Assembly (NCBI RefSeq): GCF_002078505.1
Contig: NZ_LUAV01000033.1
Coordinates: 91,153 to 155,152, forward strand
Source: Ensifer aridi
GTDB taxonomy: Bacteria; Pseudomonadota; Alphaproteobacteria; Rhizobiales; Rhizobiaceae
Direction: 5' to 3'
Length of the DNA: 64,000 bases
Shown: in pieces, positions 53,537 to 62,966 of the stretch
How positions within the stretch are numbered: the stretch's first letter is position 1
Layout: every line of letters starts with the position of its first letter
Translations under genes and position numbers: made by a program
Notes under the pieces: generated by a model
The model's database searches: none
What the model saw: the letters and a program-made list of their open reading frames with translations, nothing else
Told to the model about the DNA's origin: nothing

Positions 53537-54345
53537 TACAGGGCCTCCGAAAGCTCAACCACGGCTATTTCGTATTGTTCGGCATTGGGCACCTTGTGGT
53601 GCCAGTCGACCTTGTCCTGCATGAAGGAAATACCGTGGCCCTTGTTGGTATGGGCGACGATGCAGTGCGGGCGTCCGCCGCGGTGCTCCAACGCGGGCAC
53701 GATCTCGTCCATGGCGTTGCCGTTGATCTCGGTGACGTCCCAGCCGAAGGCTTCGAGCTTGGCGGGGAAGGGAGCAAGGTTGTTGGTGTCCTTCAGCGCC
53801 GCGCCCTGCTGGAAGCGGTTGTGGTCGATGATCAGGGTCAGGTTGTCGAGGCCGAACTGCGCGGCCGATGCGATCGCCTCCCAGTTCGATCCCTCCTGCA
53901 TCTCGCCGTCGCCGGTCATGACGTAGGTGCGATAATTCGCGCCGGTCAGCTTGGCGGCCTTCGCCATGCCGACTGCAACCGGCAGGCCGTGCCCGAGCGG
54001 CCCTGTGTTGGTCTCGACGCCCGGCACCTTGTTGCAGTTCGGATGCCCGTTGAGACGCGAATGTGGCTTCAGGAATGTGCCGATTTCTTCTTCCGGTATG
54101 AAGCCACGCTTGGCGAGCGTCACATAGAGCGCCAGCGCCACATGGCCCTTGGACAGCACGAAACGGTCACGCTCCGGATGCTTCGGCTGGTCAGGCCAGA
54201 TGCGCAGCACGCGAAAATAGAGCGCCGTCAGAATGTCGATGGCGGACATTTCCCCGCCGATATGGCCGGCGCCGGCTTCGAAAACCGCTTGCAGATCGCG
54301 AAGGCGTATCTGTCGAGCGATGCGGTCGAGATCGTTCGGCTGCAT
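53536..54345 (-). CDS. transketolase-like subunit, N-terminal half
   Basis: 269-residue protein carrying the TPP pyrophosphate domain: FEAGAGHIGGEMSAIDILTA, KGHVALALYVTLAKRG, GPLGHGLPVAVGMAKAA, and MTGDGEMQEGSNWEA followed by LIIDHN (the GDG-x(n)-N motif for Mg-TPP). First gene of the leftward operon, with operator O2 12 bases upstream. It probably transfers a two-carbon unit from the locus-specific ketose phosphate. Confidence 0.87.
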   Translation of the reverse strand: MQPNDLDRIARQIRLRDLQAVFEAGAGHIGGEMSAIDILTALYFRVLRIWPDQPKHPERDRFVLSKGHVALALYVTLAKRGFIPEEEIGTFLKPHSRLNGHPNCNKVPGVETNTGPLGHGLPVAVGMAKAAKLTGANYRTYVMTGDGEMQEGSNWEAIASAAQFGLDNLTLIIDHNRFQQGAALKDTNNLAPFPAKLEAFGWDVTEINGNAMDEIVPALEHRGGRPHCIVAHTNKGHGISFMQDKVDWHHKVPNAEQYEIAVVELSEAL

Positions 54346-54356
54346 GTTACCTCACA

Positions 54357-54372
54357 ATGAATATTTATGCGT
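54357..54372. promoter_or_regulatory. SorC operator candidate O2
   Basis: ATGAATATTTATGCGT, matching the left half and centre of O1, immediately upstream of the split transketolase operon. Confidence 0.5.
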
Positions 54373-54500
54373 TATCAAATATGTTTGCAGATTGAGCGGC
54401 GTTGTCAAGCGCTAAACCAATGCCTGCAGCCGTTTCCCCCAGCCGAGCGAATATCGATTGACACGTCGATCAACGCTAATGTATGAATTTGCAGACAACA

Positions 54501-54516
54501 CTGAATATTTATTCCG
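54501..54516. promoter_or_regulatory. SorC operator candidate O3
   Basis: CTGAATATTTATTCCG, near-palindromic and like O1, 42 bases upstream of the importer permease gene. O2 and O3 are 144 bases apart, compatible with looping across the divergent promoters. Confidence 0.55.
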
Positions 54517-54557
54517 GCTACGGTGGGAGCCTGCAGATAGCTGGAGAAGGAGGATTA

Positions 54558-55532
54558 ATGGCGGCGCTAGCGAAAACACACGATGTGGTCGGCCGAAGAA
54601 TGCTGCCCTCGTTGCGGGGTGCAACCGGGCCCTTAATTGGTCTCATCGTCCTGTGCGTCTTCCTGACCTTCGCAAGTGACAAGTTCCTGTCGGTCCGGAA
54701 TTTCCTCAATGTGCTCGATCAGATCACCGTGCTTGGCGTCATGGCCGTAGGCATGACGCTGGTCATCCTGATCGGCGGGATCGATCTTGCGGTCGGCTCC
54801 GTCATGGCGTTGGCGATGATGGTCCTCGGTTATCTGAACATTATGGCCGGCGTGCCGATGTGGTTGGCCATCCCACTCGCACTGCTGGTCGCCTCGCTTA
54901 ATGGCCTTGTCGCGGGGCTGCTCATAACGCGCTTCAACGTGCCCGCCTTTATCGCGACGCTCGCCATGATGTCGATTGCGCGCGGCCTTGCAAACATGAT
55001 CACCGACGGACAGCAGCTCATCGGCTTTCCCGCCTGGTTTAATACAATGGCGATCGTTCGTTTTGGAGGCTTCCTGACTCTGACTGTCGCCGTGATGCTG
55101 GTGATCTTTATCGTCGGATTGCTCTATCTCCGCTACCGTCATGGCGGGCGCTCGCTCTATGCGATCGGCGGCAATGCAGAAGTTGCTCGACTCGCAGGCA
55201 TCAACGTGAACCGTGCAACCGTGCTCGTCTATGTCGTGTCGAGCTTGCTCGCCGGTCTTTCTGGCATGGTGCTCGCGGCGCGCCTCGACTCCGTGCAGCC
55301 GTCCTCGGGCGTGTCCTATGAACTCGACGCCATCGCGGCGGTTGTCATCGGTGGCACCTCTCTCTCCGGCGGCACTGGCGGCATCGGCGGTACCATCATC
55401 GGCGTGCTGATCATCGGCGTGCTGCGCAATGGCCTCAACCTGCTCAGCGTCTCCCCGTTTATGCAGCAGGTCATTATCGGCGGCGTCATCGTGCTCGCCG
55501 TGACCGCCGAGACTTACCGCAAACGCAAGTAA
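54558..55532 (+). CDS. ABC sugar importer permease (RbsC-like)
   Basis: 324-residue membrane protein of the RbsC/XylH class. It has about eight to ten hydrophobic segments and the family motifs GMTLVILIGGIDLAVGSVMA and RRYRHGG-like LRYRHGGRSLYAIGGNAEVARLAG, and GGTSLSGGTGGIGGTI. The ATG at 54558 is preceded by GAAGGAGG; the upstream ATG at 54483 lies in the operator region and is rejected. First gene of the rightward transport operon. Confidence 0.9.
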   Translation: MAALAKTHDVVGRRMLPSLRGATGPLIGLIVLCVFLTFASDKFLSVRNFLNVLDQITVLGVMAVGMTLVILIGGIDLAVGSVMALAMMVLGYLNIMAGVPMWLAIPLALLVASLNGLVAGLLITRFNVPAFIATLAMMSIARGLANMITDGQQLIGFPAWFNTMAIVRFGGFLTLTVAVMLVIFIVGLLYLRYRHGGRSLYAIGGNAEVARLAGINVNRATVLVYVVSSLLAGLSGMVLAARLDSVQPSSGVSYELDAIAAVVIGGTSLSGGTGGIGGTIIGVLIIGVLRNGLNLLSVSPFMQQVIIGGVIVLAVTAETYRKRK

Positions 55533-55664
55533 CGATTATTCGCCCCGCCTGCGCGGACGCGGCTGGGCATCGAAAACGGTCAGCAATGGTGCGGGCCGAC
55601 AAAAAGGGTAGGTGGTCCCTTCTGCCAGGACAGGAAGCCACCAAACAACTCGGAGGAGAAAACT

Positions 55665-56597
55665 ATGAAGTTGTCCAAACTCCTGATGGCAGCAGCCGCG
55701 GCTGCGGTGCTTACGTCTCCCGCGGTCGCTGCGGAGGTAAAAAAGATCGGCCTTGCCGTTCCGAACCTCCAGGCTGACTTCTTCAACCAGATCAAGCTCG
55801 GCGTCGAAAAACACGCCAAGGAGAAGGGCATTGACGTGGTCGTCGTCGACGCGAAGAACGACACGAACACCCAGGTCAGTCAGGTGCAGGACCTGATGAC
55901 CCAGGACATCGATGCGTTCATCTATATCCCGGCCGGGGCCGCCGCCGCTGCTGTGCCGACCCGCCTTGCCCGCGAGGCTGGCATTCCGGTGATCAACGTC
56001 GACCGCGTTCCGGAAGGCGCGCCGGGTGATACCTTCATCGCTGGCGAGAGCGTCGAATCCGCTTACGCCGTCTGCAAGCACATCATCGAGAAGGCCGGTG
56101 GCTCGGGCAAGATGGCGATCATCCACGGCCAGAAGGGTACCACGCCGGAAGTCGACCGCTTCACCGGCTGCAAGCGTGCAATCGACGAGAACAAAGGCGT
56201 CGAGCTTGTAGCCCAGCAGTGGAGCAACATGTGGTCGGCGGACGAGGGCTTCTCGATCGCGCAGAACATGTTGCAGGCCAATCCGGACATCACCATCATC
56301 TTCGGCCAGGCCGACGGCCTCGCCATGGGCGCTGCGAAGGCGGTCGATGTCGCCAACCTCTCGGACAAGGTGATCATCGGCGGCTATGACGGCGACGTCT
56401 CGGCCCTCGAATATCTCGCCAAGTGCAAGGGTCCGTTCATCGCCACCGCGACCCAGAGCACGCAGAAGATGGGTGTCCTCGCCGTCGAATCCGCGCTTGC
56501 CGTCGCCGCCGGCCAGAAGGTCGAGGAGCGCCAGACGCCGAACGCCGTTCTGACAACCTGCGAGAACGCGCCGGAATTCGTCAAGAGCCACCCGTAA
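55665..56597 (+). CDS. ABC sugar-binding protein (RbsB-like)
   Basis: 310-residue periplasmic binding protein. Signal peptide MKLSKLLMAAAAAAVLTSPA with cleavage near AVAA; the mature protein has the ribose-type fold (IGLAVPNLQADFFNQIKLGV, then VQDLMTQDIDAFIYIPAG, INVDRVP, IIHGQKGTTPEVDRF, and GGYDGD). It captures the imported sugar or polyol; the ligand is unknown. Three Cys residues are unusual for this family. Located 132 bases after the permease with a strong GGAGGAG. Confidence 0.9.
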   Translation: MKLSKLLMAAAAAAVLTSPAVAAEVKKIGLAVPNLQADFFNQIKLGVEKHAKEKGIDVVVVDAKNDTNTQVSQVQDLMTQDIDAFIYIPAGAAAAAVPTRLAREAGIPVINVDRVPEGAPGDTFIAGESVESAYAVCKHIIEKAGGSGKMAIIHGQKGTTPEVDRFTGCKRAIDENKGVELVAQQWSNMWSADEGFSIAQNMLQANPDITIIFGQADGLAMGAAKAVDVANLSDKVIIGGYDGDVSALEYLAKCKGPFIATATQSTQKMGVLAVESALAVAAGQKVEERQTPNAVLTTCENAPEFVKSHP

Positions 56598-56628
56598 CCC
56601 GGATTCAGACCCGAAAGGCAGCAGCGCC

Positions 56629-58116
56629 ATGACGACCCGCTCTCCCATCCTGTCGCTCCGTGGAATCCAGAAGTCCTACGGCCCGATCAAGGTTCTCCAC
56701 GGTGTCGATCTCGACATCTATCCGGGAGAAGTCGTGGCGCTGCTCGGTGAAAACGGTGCCGGAAAATCGACCCTGTCGAACATCATTTCCGGCACCGTCC
56801 AGCCCTCGGCCGGAGACATGACCTGGCTCGGCAAAAGTTACACTCCCACCGATCCCCGCGCCGCGATGGATGAGGGGGTGGGCATGATCCATCAGGAACT
56901 GAAGCTGCTTCCGAAGCTCTCAATTGCGGAGAACGTGTTCGTCGGCCGCTACCCTATGAAGGCGGGCCGGATCGACCGCAAGGCGATGGAAGATCGGGCA
57001 CGCCGCGGTCTTCATCGGCTCGGTCTCGACATCTCGCCCGATCGCCTAGTCGAAGGGCTTTCGACCGGCAAGCAGCAGCTCATCGAAATCGCCAAGGCGC
57101 TGACGCTCAATGCTCGCCTCCTCATCCTCGACGAACCGACCGCCGCGCTGGGTGGCGAGGAGACTCAGCTTCTCTTCCAGCAGATCGAACGGCTGAGGAC
57201 GGAAGGGGTCGGCATCATCTACATTTCACACCGCCTCGAGGAAATCCGCCAGATCGCCGACCGCATCGTCGTCATGCGTGACGGCGCCAAGGTGCAGGAG
57301 TTCGACAGCGGCGACGTGCCGATCCGGACCATCGTCGAGGCGATGGTCGGCCGCTCCCTGGAGCGCATGTTCCCCGCACTTCCGACACCCACCGATGAGG
57401 TGACGCTGGAGGTGCGGAGCCTTTCCTCACCCTCCAACGCTTTCCGCGACATCAACTTTTTCGTACGCAAGGGCGAAGTCTTCGGCATCGCCGGCCTCAT
57501 GGGCGCCGGTCGCACCGAATTGGTGCGCGCCATCACCGGCGCCGACCCCATTTCCGGCGGCGAAGTGCTCCTGCGCGGCAAGGCCATTACGCCTCGCTCC
57601 CCCATCGAGGCGATCCGCAACGGCATCGTTCTCGTGCCGGAGGACCGCAAGCTTCAGGGAGTCGTGCTCGATCATTCGATTGCGGAGAATATCGGCTACG
57701 CCAATCTCGGCGAGATCGCCGCTAGCGGCTGGCTCTCCTCGCGCCGCATCCAACAGTTCGCCGAGGACTATATCAGGAAATTCGGCGTCAAGGGCCGCGG
57801 CGGCCAGAATGCGAGCGAGCTTTCCGGCGGCAACCAGCAGAAGGTGGTGCTTGCCAAGTGGCTGGCCCGCAAGCCGCAGGTCGTGGTGCTGGACGAACCG
57901 ACACGCGGCATCGATGTGGGTGCCCGCTCATCGATCTATGATCTCATAATGGACCTCGCCCGGCAGGGTGTCGCGGTGATCGTGGTCAGTTCGGATCTCG
58001 AGGAGGTACTCGGTGTGTCCAGCCGCATCATGGTCATGGCCAAGGGTAAGCAGTCGGGTATCCTGAACCGCGAGGACGCAAACGACGTCTCGGTCATGGA
58101 GCTGGCGACGATCTGA
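56629..58116 (+). CDS. ABC sugar importer ATPase (RbsA-like)
   Basis: 495-residue protein with two fused ATPase domains, as in RbsA/XylG. First domain Walker A LGENGAGKSTLSN, signature STGKQQLIEIAKAL and Walker B LLILDEPTAAL; second domain has the usual degenerate Walker A (AGLMGAGRTELVRA), signature LSGGNQQKVVLAKWL and VVLDEPTRGIDVG. It energises the importer with the RbsC- and RbsB-like proteins. Confidence 0.93.
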   Translation: MTTRSPILSLRGIQKSYGPIKVLHGVDLDIYPGEVVALLGENGAGKSTLSNIISGTVQPSAGDMTWLGKSYTPTDPRAAMDEGVGMIHQELKLLPKLSIAENVFVGRYPMKAGRIDRKAMEDRARRGLHRLGLDISPDRLVEGLSTGKQQLIEIAKALTLNARLLILDEPTAALGGEETQLLFQQIERLRTEGVGIIYISHRLEEIRQIADRIVVMRDGAKVQEFDSGDVPIRTIVEAMVGRSLERMFPALPTPTDEVTLEVRSLSSPSNAFRDINFFVRKGEVFGIAGLMGAGRTELVRAITGADPISGGEVLLRGKAITPRSPIEAIRNGIVLVPEDRKLQGVVLDHSIAENIGYANLGEIAASGWLSSRRIQQFAEDYIRKFGVKGRGGQNASELSGGNQQKVVLAKWLARKPQVVVLDEPTRGIDVGARSSIYDLIMDLARQGVAVIVVSSDLEEVLGVSSRIMVMAKGKQSGILNREDANDVSVMELATI

Positions 58117-58132
58117 ACAGGGAAGAATGTTT

Positions 58133-58921
58133 ATGTCTGAAATCACTCTCAACGCGCCGAAATTGTTCGATCTTTCCGGAAATGTCGCCATGGTGACCGG
58201 TGCCGGCAGCGGCATCGGCCAACGCATCGCCATGGGCCTGGCGCAATGCGGCGCGGACGTTGCGCTGCTCGACCGCCGTACCGACGATGGCCTCGCAACC
58301 ACCGCAGACTTTATCGCGAAGGTAGGGCGCCGCAGCATCCAGATCGCCGCGGACGTGACCAGCAGCGCGGCGCTCAACGAAGCAGTCGCCCGCACTGGGG
58401 CGGAACTTGGCTCGCTGACCCTCGCCGTCAATGCGGCCGGTATTGCCAATGCGAACCCGGCGGAGGAGATGGAGGAAAGCCAATTCCAGACGATGATGGA
58501 CATCAATCTGAAGGGCGTTTTCCTCTCCTGCCAAGCCGAGGCACGCGCCATGCTGAAGAACGGTCGCGGCTCGATCGTCAACATCGCCTCGATGTCGGGC
58601 GTGATTGTCAACCGCGGCCTCAGCCAATGCCATTACAATGCCTCAAAGGCCGGCGTGATCCACATGACGAAGTCGATGGCGATGGAATGGGTCGGGCGCG
58701 GCATCCGTGTCAACACGATCAGTCCCGGCTATACGGCCACGCCGATGAACACTCGACCCGAGATGGTGCACCAGACCAAGCTGTTCGAGGAGCAGACGCC
58801 GATGCAGCGCATGGCGACGGTCGATGAAATGGTCGGCCCGGCCGTCTTCCTCCTGTCGGATGCTGCAAGTTTCGTGACCGGTGTCGACCTTCTCGTCGAC
58901 GGCGGGTTCTGCTGCTGGTGA
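58133..58921 (+). CDS. SDR family polyol dehydrogenase
   Basis: 262-residue classical SDR with TGAGSGIGQRIA, NAAG, catalytic Ser (NIASMSGV), and YNASK. The C-terminus VTGVDLLVDGGFCCW is shared by polyol dehydrogenases acting on arabitol, threitol or sorbitol, so oxidation of a polyol to a ketose is likely. The ATG at 58133 has GGGAA 8 bases upstream, better than the ATG at 58127. Follows the ATPase by 16 bases in the transport operon and overlaps tpi. Confidence 0.88.
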   Translation: MSEITLNAPKLFDLSGNVAMVTGAGSGIGQRIAMGLAQCGADVALLDRRTDDGLATTADFIAKVGRRSIQIAADVTSSAALNEAVARTGAELGSLTLAVNAAGIANANPAEEMEESQFQTMMDINLKGVFLSCQAEARAMLKNGRGSIVNIASMSGVIVNRGLSQCHYNASKAGVIHMTKSMAMEWVGRGIRVNTISPGYTATPMNTRPEMVHQTKLFEEQTPMQRMATVDEMVGPAVFLLSDAASFVTGVDLLVDGGFCCW

Positions 58922-58926
58922 TCGTT

Positions 58927-59670
58927 ATGCGTAGGAAGCTAGTCGCAGGAAACTGGAAAATGAATGGCCTCTCTTCCTCCCTAGAAGAGGTCATGGCGAT
59001 GACGACCACGGCGGACCGACTCGATTGCGACCTGGTCGTCATCCCCCCATTCACGCTCATAGAGCGAGCATGCGCCGCATCCAAGGGGTCGAAGCTCCTG
59101 ATTGGCGGGCAAGATTGCCACGCACAAAAATCCGGAGCTTTCACCGGAGAGGTCTCAGCAGATATGCTTCTGGATGCTGGTGCGAAATTCGTAATCCTGG
59201 GGCACTCGGAACGCAGGACCGAACACGGAGAGACCGACGCACTGGTATCCGCAAAAGCCGCGACGGCAATCCAAAGCGGCTTGGTGGCGATCATTTGCGT
59301 TGGCGAAACTCCAGACGAAAGGGATGCGAACCAAACGCTTGCCGTCATCGAGCGGCAGCTGGCCGGTTCGGTCCCGGACACGGCGACATCGGCCAACACC
59401 GTCGTTGCCTATGAGCCGGTGTGGGCAATTGGGACGGGACGCGTGCCTACTGTAGCCCAGATTGCTGAAGTCCATCTTTCGATCCATGCCGCGCTTAAGA
59501 AGCGGTTTGGGGACGATGGTGGCTCCGTTTCGGTGCTGTACGGCGGTTCGGTAAAGCCATCAAATGCCCAGTCAATCTTTGCGATTGAGTACGTTGATGG
59601 CGCACTCGTCGGCGGGGCTTCGCTCAAAGCCTCTGATTTCTCCGCAATTGCGGAAGCGCTGAACGCTTAA
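58927..59670 (+). CDS. tpiA: triose-phosphate isomerase (or tetrulose-phosphate isomerase homologue)
   Basis: 247-residue TIM-barrel enzyme. Catalytic Asn and Lys (AGNWKMNG), His (LGHSERR, near residue 93) and Glu (AYEPVWAIGTG, near 163) are intact, as is the phosphate-binding LYGGSVKP and DGALVGGASL. It interconverts DHAP and GAP; in erythritol loci a close homologue isomerises erythrulose-1-phosphate, which cannot be excluded. A GTG at 58918 overlapping the SDR stop is an alternative start; the ATG at 58927 matches the usual family start. Confidence 0.87.
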   Translation: MRRKLVAGNWKMNGLSSSLEEVMAMTTTADRLDCDLVVIPPFTLIERACAASKGSKLLIGGQDCHAQKSGAFTGEVSADMLLDAGAKFVILGHSERRTEHGETDALVSAKAATAIQSGLVAIICVGETPDERDANQTLAVIERQLAGSVPDTATSANTVVAYEPVWAIGTGRVPTVAQIAEVHLSIHAALKKRFGDDGGSVSVLYGGSVKPSNAQSIFAIEYVDGALVGGASLKASDFSAIAEALNA

Positions 59671-59757
59671 CGATTCAACCGGATGCCCGTCAAACCGGGC
59701 AAAAATCCTTCCTAGCCGCAAATCGATGCAGCCGTCTGGTTTGCAAACGGAGAACGT

Positions 59758-61785
59758 ATGTCTGTCTCATTGGTCGCCGAGAAGGCGAAAATCGATCCCG
59801 AGAATTTCGCGCTCGCCAACTGCATACGCGCTTTGGCTATCGATGCTGTCGAAGCGGCAAAGTCAGGTCACCCAGGTGCTCCCATGGGAATGGCCGATGC
59901 CGCAACGGTACTGTTCAGGAAACATCTGAGATTTGACGCCAGCGCTCCGGATTGGCCGAACAGAGACCGTTTCGTCCTGTCCAATGGCCACGCATCGATG
60001 TTGCTCTACAGCCTGCTGCATCTCACCGGCTATGAGGACATGACCATCGAGGAAATTCGCAACTTCCGTCAATGGGGATCAATCACGGCGGGGCATCCAG
60101 AATATGGTCATGCCAAGGGCGTCGAAACGACAACCGGGCCACTGGGACAAGGGATCGCGACGGCTGTCGGCATGGCGCTTGCCGAGAAGCGCTTGGCGGC
60201 TGAGTTTGGCAACGATCTGGTTAACCACCGCACCTATGTCTTCGTAGGCGACGGCTGCCTTCAAGAGGGGATTGGTCAGGAGGCGATTTCGCTCGCTGGG
60301 CATCTCGGTCTCGGTAAGCTGATTGTCATCTACGACGATAACCAGATCACGATTGATGGACCTACCTCGATTAGCTTCTCCGAAGATATTCCTGCCCGGT
60401 TCGCGGCATGTGGTTGGCATGTACAGTCCTGTGATGGACATGACTCACACGCTCTTGATGCCGCGCTGCAGAAGGCGAAGGCGGAGACGAGTAAGCCGTC
60501 TCTGATTGCGGCAAAGACTGTGATCGGGTTCGGATCTCCCAACAAGGCAGGAACTTACGCTGTCCACGGTTCCCCACTCGGAAGCGCCGAAGCTGCGACG
60601 ACGAAGGAAGTGATTGGTTGGCGCGAGTCCCCGTTCGAAATTCCGGAGAGCCTCGCTAACCAGTGGAGAGCTGTCGGCCAACGCGGACGCGAAGAACGCC
60701 AGGCATGGGAAGAGCTGCTTCACTCAAAACCGCACGACCTCAAATCGGAGTTCACCCGGAGAGTGGAAGGAAGGCTGCCGCAGGACTTCGACAGCGCGAT
60801 TGAAAAGGCGCGAGCCGATCTCTTCGCCGAACCCAAGAAGGCTGCCACTCGCAAGGCCAGCCAAATGGCGTTGGAGGCGCTAGCCGGAAGCGTCCCTGAA
60901 ATGATCGGCGGCTCGGCCGACTTGACCGGTTCGAACCTCACCCGCGTGAAGGCAGTTGATACACAATACACTCGCGAGGCGGCTGGTCGGTACATTGGCT
61001 ACGGTGTCCGCGAGTTCGCGATGGCCGCGGCAATGAACGGCCTTTGCGTTCATGGCGGACTTATTCCGTACGGCGGCACATTTTTGATGTTCTCCGATTA
61101 CGCCCGCAATGCGATCCGTCTCTCTGCGCTGATGAAGCTCGGCGTCATCTACGTCATGACCCACGATTCCATAGGTCTTGGGGAAGATGGTCCAACTCAC
61201 CAGCCGGTCGAACACCTGGCATCCTTGCGAGCTATCCCCGGCCTCAATGTTATGCGCCCGGCCGATACGGTGGAAACGCTGGAGGCCTGGGAGATTGCGG
61301 TCCGCAATCGCCACGTCCCTACGTTGCTCGCCCTCTCGCGTCAGGACGTGCCGCAGCTCAGACTTGATGCCGCGAACGAAAACCTCAGCGCAAGGGGTGC
61401 TTACGTCATTCGGCACTTTGGGAAAGGTCGCGACGTCACAATCATCGCCACCGGCACTGAGGTCGCGCTTGCGGTTGAGGCTTCCGAGGAGCTGCATCGC
61501 CAAGGCTATTCGGTCGCTGTCGTGTCGATGCCATCCTGGCAACTCTTCGACCAGATGCCGCGAGCATACCAGGCTGAGGTTCTCGGTAGCGCGCCGCGCC
61601 TGGGCGTCGAGGCGGCAGGGAAGTTCGGATGGACGCGCTACGTCGCCTCCGAAGATGACGTCATCGGCATGTCTGGATTTGGAGCCTCTGCTCCCGCGGA
61701 AAGGCTCTACGCCGAGTTCGGAATTACCAAAGATGCCATCGTGGCGAGGGCAAAGGCCGTTATGGCCAGCAAGGAGAATATCTAA
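59758..61785 (+). CDS. tkt: full-length transketolase
   Basis: 675-residue complete transketolase: N-terminal GHPGAPMGMADAA, GDGCLQEGIGQEA with YDDNQITIDG (Mg-TPP), central FAMAAAMNGLCVHGGLIPYG, DSIGLGEDGPTHQPVEHLA and C-terminal domain. It should connect the locus to the pentose-phosphate pathway. It is separate in sequence class from the split enzyme on the other strand. Its stop overlaps the transaldolase ATG (TAATG). Confidence 0.93.
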   Translation: MSVSLVAEKAKIDPENFALANCIRALAIDAVEAAKSGHPGAPMGMADAATVLFRKHLRFDASAPDWPNRDRFVLSNGHASMLLYSLLHLTGYEDMTIEEIRNFRQWGSITAGHPEYGHAKGVETTTGPLGQGIATAVGMALAEKRLAAEFGNDLVNHRTYVFVGDGCLQEGIGQEAISLAGHLGLGKLIVIYDDNQITIDGPTSISFSEDIPARFAACGWHVQSCDGHDSHALDAALQKAKAETSKPSLIAAKTVIGFGSPNKAGTYAVHGSPLGSAEAATTKEVIGWRESPFEIPESLANQWRAVGQRGREERQAWEELLHSKPHDLKSEFTRRVEGRLPQDFDSAIEKARADLFAEPKKAATRKASQMALEALAGSVPEMIGGSADLTGSNLTRVKAVDTQYTREAAGRYIGYGVREFAMAAAMNGLCVHGGLIPYGGTFLMFSDYARNAIRLSALMKLGVIYVMTHDSIGLGEDGPTHQPVEHLASLRAIPGLNVMRPADTVETLEAWEIAVRNRHVPTLLALSRQDVPQLRLDAANENLSARGAYVIRHFGKGRDVTIIATGTEVALAVEASEELHRQGYSVAVVSMPSWQLFDQMPRAYQAEVLGSAPRLGVEAAGKFGWTRYVASEDDVIGMSGFGASAPAERLYAEFGITKDAIVARAKAVMASKENI

Positions 61786-62438
61786 TGCAGTTTTTCGTAG
61801 ACACCGCCGTCGTTGCCGAGATCAAGGAGCTGAACGACTAAGGTCTCCTGGATGGCGTGACGACCAATCCATCTCTGATCGCCAAGTCTGGCCGGGACTT
61901 CAAAGAGGTCATTGCCGAAATTTGCTCGATCGTCGCCGGACCCGTTTCGGCGGAGGTCGCTTCGACGCAGTTTGAAGGCATGATCAGGGAAGGCGAGGTG
62001 CTTGCCAAAATCGCCACAAACGTCGTGATCAAGCTTCCGCTGACCCTCGATGGTCTAAAGGCGTGCAGGCACTTCTCCCAGAGCGGCGTCCGCACGAACG
62101 TAACCCTCTGCTTCTCGGCAAACCGGGCGCTTCTGGCCGCCAAGGCCGGAGCTACTTACATCTCCCCGTTCATTGGTCGCCTTGATGACATCAACATCGA
62201 CGGCATCGAACTGATCCGCGACATCCGTCAGATTTACGACAACTACGATTTTGAGACCCAGATACTCGCTGCGTCGATCCGATCGGCCAACCACGTCAAG
62301 GACGCCGCCTTGGCGGGTGCAGATGTCGCGACGATACCTGCGAATGTCATCAAGGGTCTTGCCAACCATGTGCTGACAGACAAGGGGCTTGAGCAGTTCA
62401 CAAAGGACTGGGCCGCCACCGGTCAGTCGATTGTGTAA
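61785..62438 (+). pseudogene. tal: transaldolase (TalC/Fsa type) with in-frame stop at codon 19
   Basis: The frame from ATG 61785 gives QFFVDTAVVAEIKELND, then TAA at 61839-61841, then GLLDGVTTNPSLIAKSG and continues without interruption to 62438, a total of 217 codons, the normal length for TalC/Fsa transaldolases. The Schiff-base Lys (VVIKLPLT), SANRALLAAKAG and TDKGLEQF are intact. Many relatives have a leucine or tyrosine codon where the TAA stands, so a single base change (TAC or TAT to TAA) is enough. Restart at the GTG 61857 would lose beta-1 and the catalytic Asp6. Overlaps tkt at TAATG. Confidence 0.85.
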
Positions 62439-62825
62439 GCCACTGGGCGGCACAACATGGCCGGAGCGAGGCTTTAACAGCTTCGCCCACGGTCTCGCTC
62501 GATAGAATAGTTGCGATCACAGGCGGAACCGGGAGTTGGCGCGTCACGCACTCCGCAAGTGATCGCGCGAGCTTTATTACGGCAGGCATTCAAGCGGAGG
62601 AAGGACAGGCTGTGTCTCGTCGGCAATGTGACAATGCCAGCAGCGTCAACGATGACTGCGGCAGGGCGGCAAAAGCTTCGGACCGGTGGAGCACGCAGGG
62701 TTCACAATTACCAGCCGAGCAATGCAATGGCGTTCAAGCAACTTTTAGAATGCCTTTGCGCATTCGGACAGATTCATGACGGATTCCTTCTTGAAATTGG
62801 AGTGGGCCCCTGATTATCTGAATAA
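62439..62825. other. intergenic region before FMN riboswitch
   Basis: 387 bases with no supported gene. It should hold the ribB promoter upstream of the riboswitch; no clear boxes are identified. Confidence 0.4.
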
Positions 62826-62966
62826 CGTTCTCAGGGCGGGGTGAGATTCCCCACCGGCGGTATCAGGAATTTCCTGGAGCCCGCGAGCGCTTCCACTCCA
62901 AGGTGGAAGGTCAGCAGACCCGGTGCGATGCCGGGGCCGACGGTATAGTCCGGATGGAAGAGAACA
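62826..62966 (+). promoter_or_regulatory. FMN riboswitch (RFN element)
   Basis: The conserved core is nearly intact: GTTCTC (62827-62832) pairs with GAGAAC (62960-62965) as P1; AGGGCGGGGTGA-ATTCCCCACCGGCGGTA, then AGCCCGCGAGCGC, GGTCAGCAGACCCGGTG and CCGGGGCCGACGGTATAGTCCGGATG. It lies 91 bases before ribB and represses it when FMN is high. Confidence 0.93.

Noticed and set aside
55536..56648. 370-codon frame antisense to the sugar-binding protein
   Set aside because: The sense protein has a signal peptide and complete family motifs.
58918..58926. GTG start of tpiA
   Set aside because: Possible through overlap with the SDR stop, but the ATG at 58927 gives the usual N-terminus; kept as an alternative.
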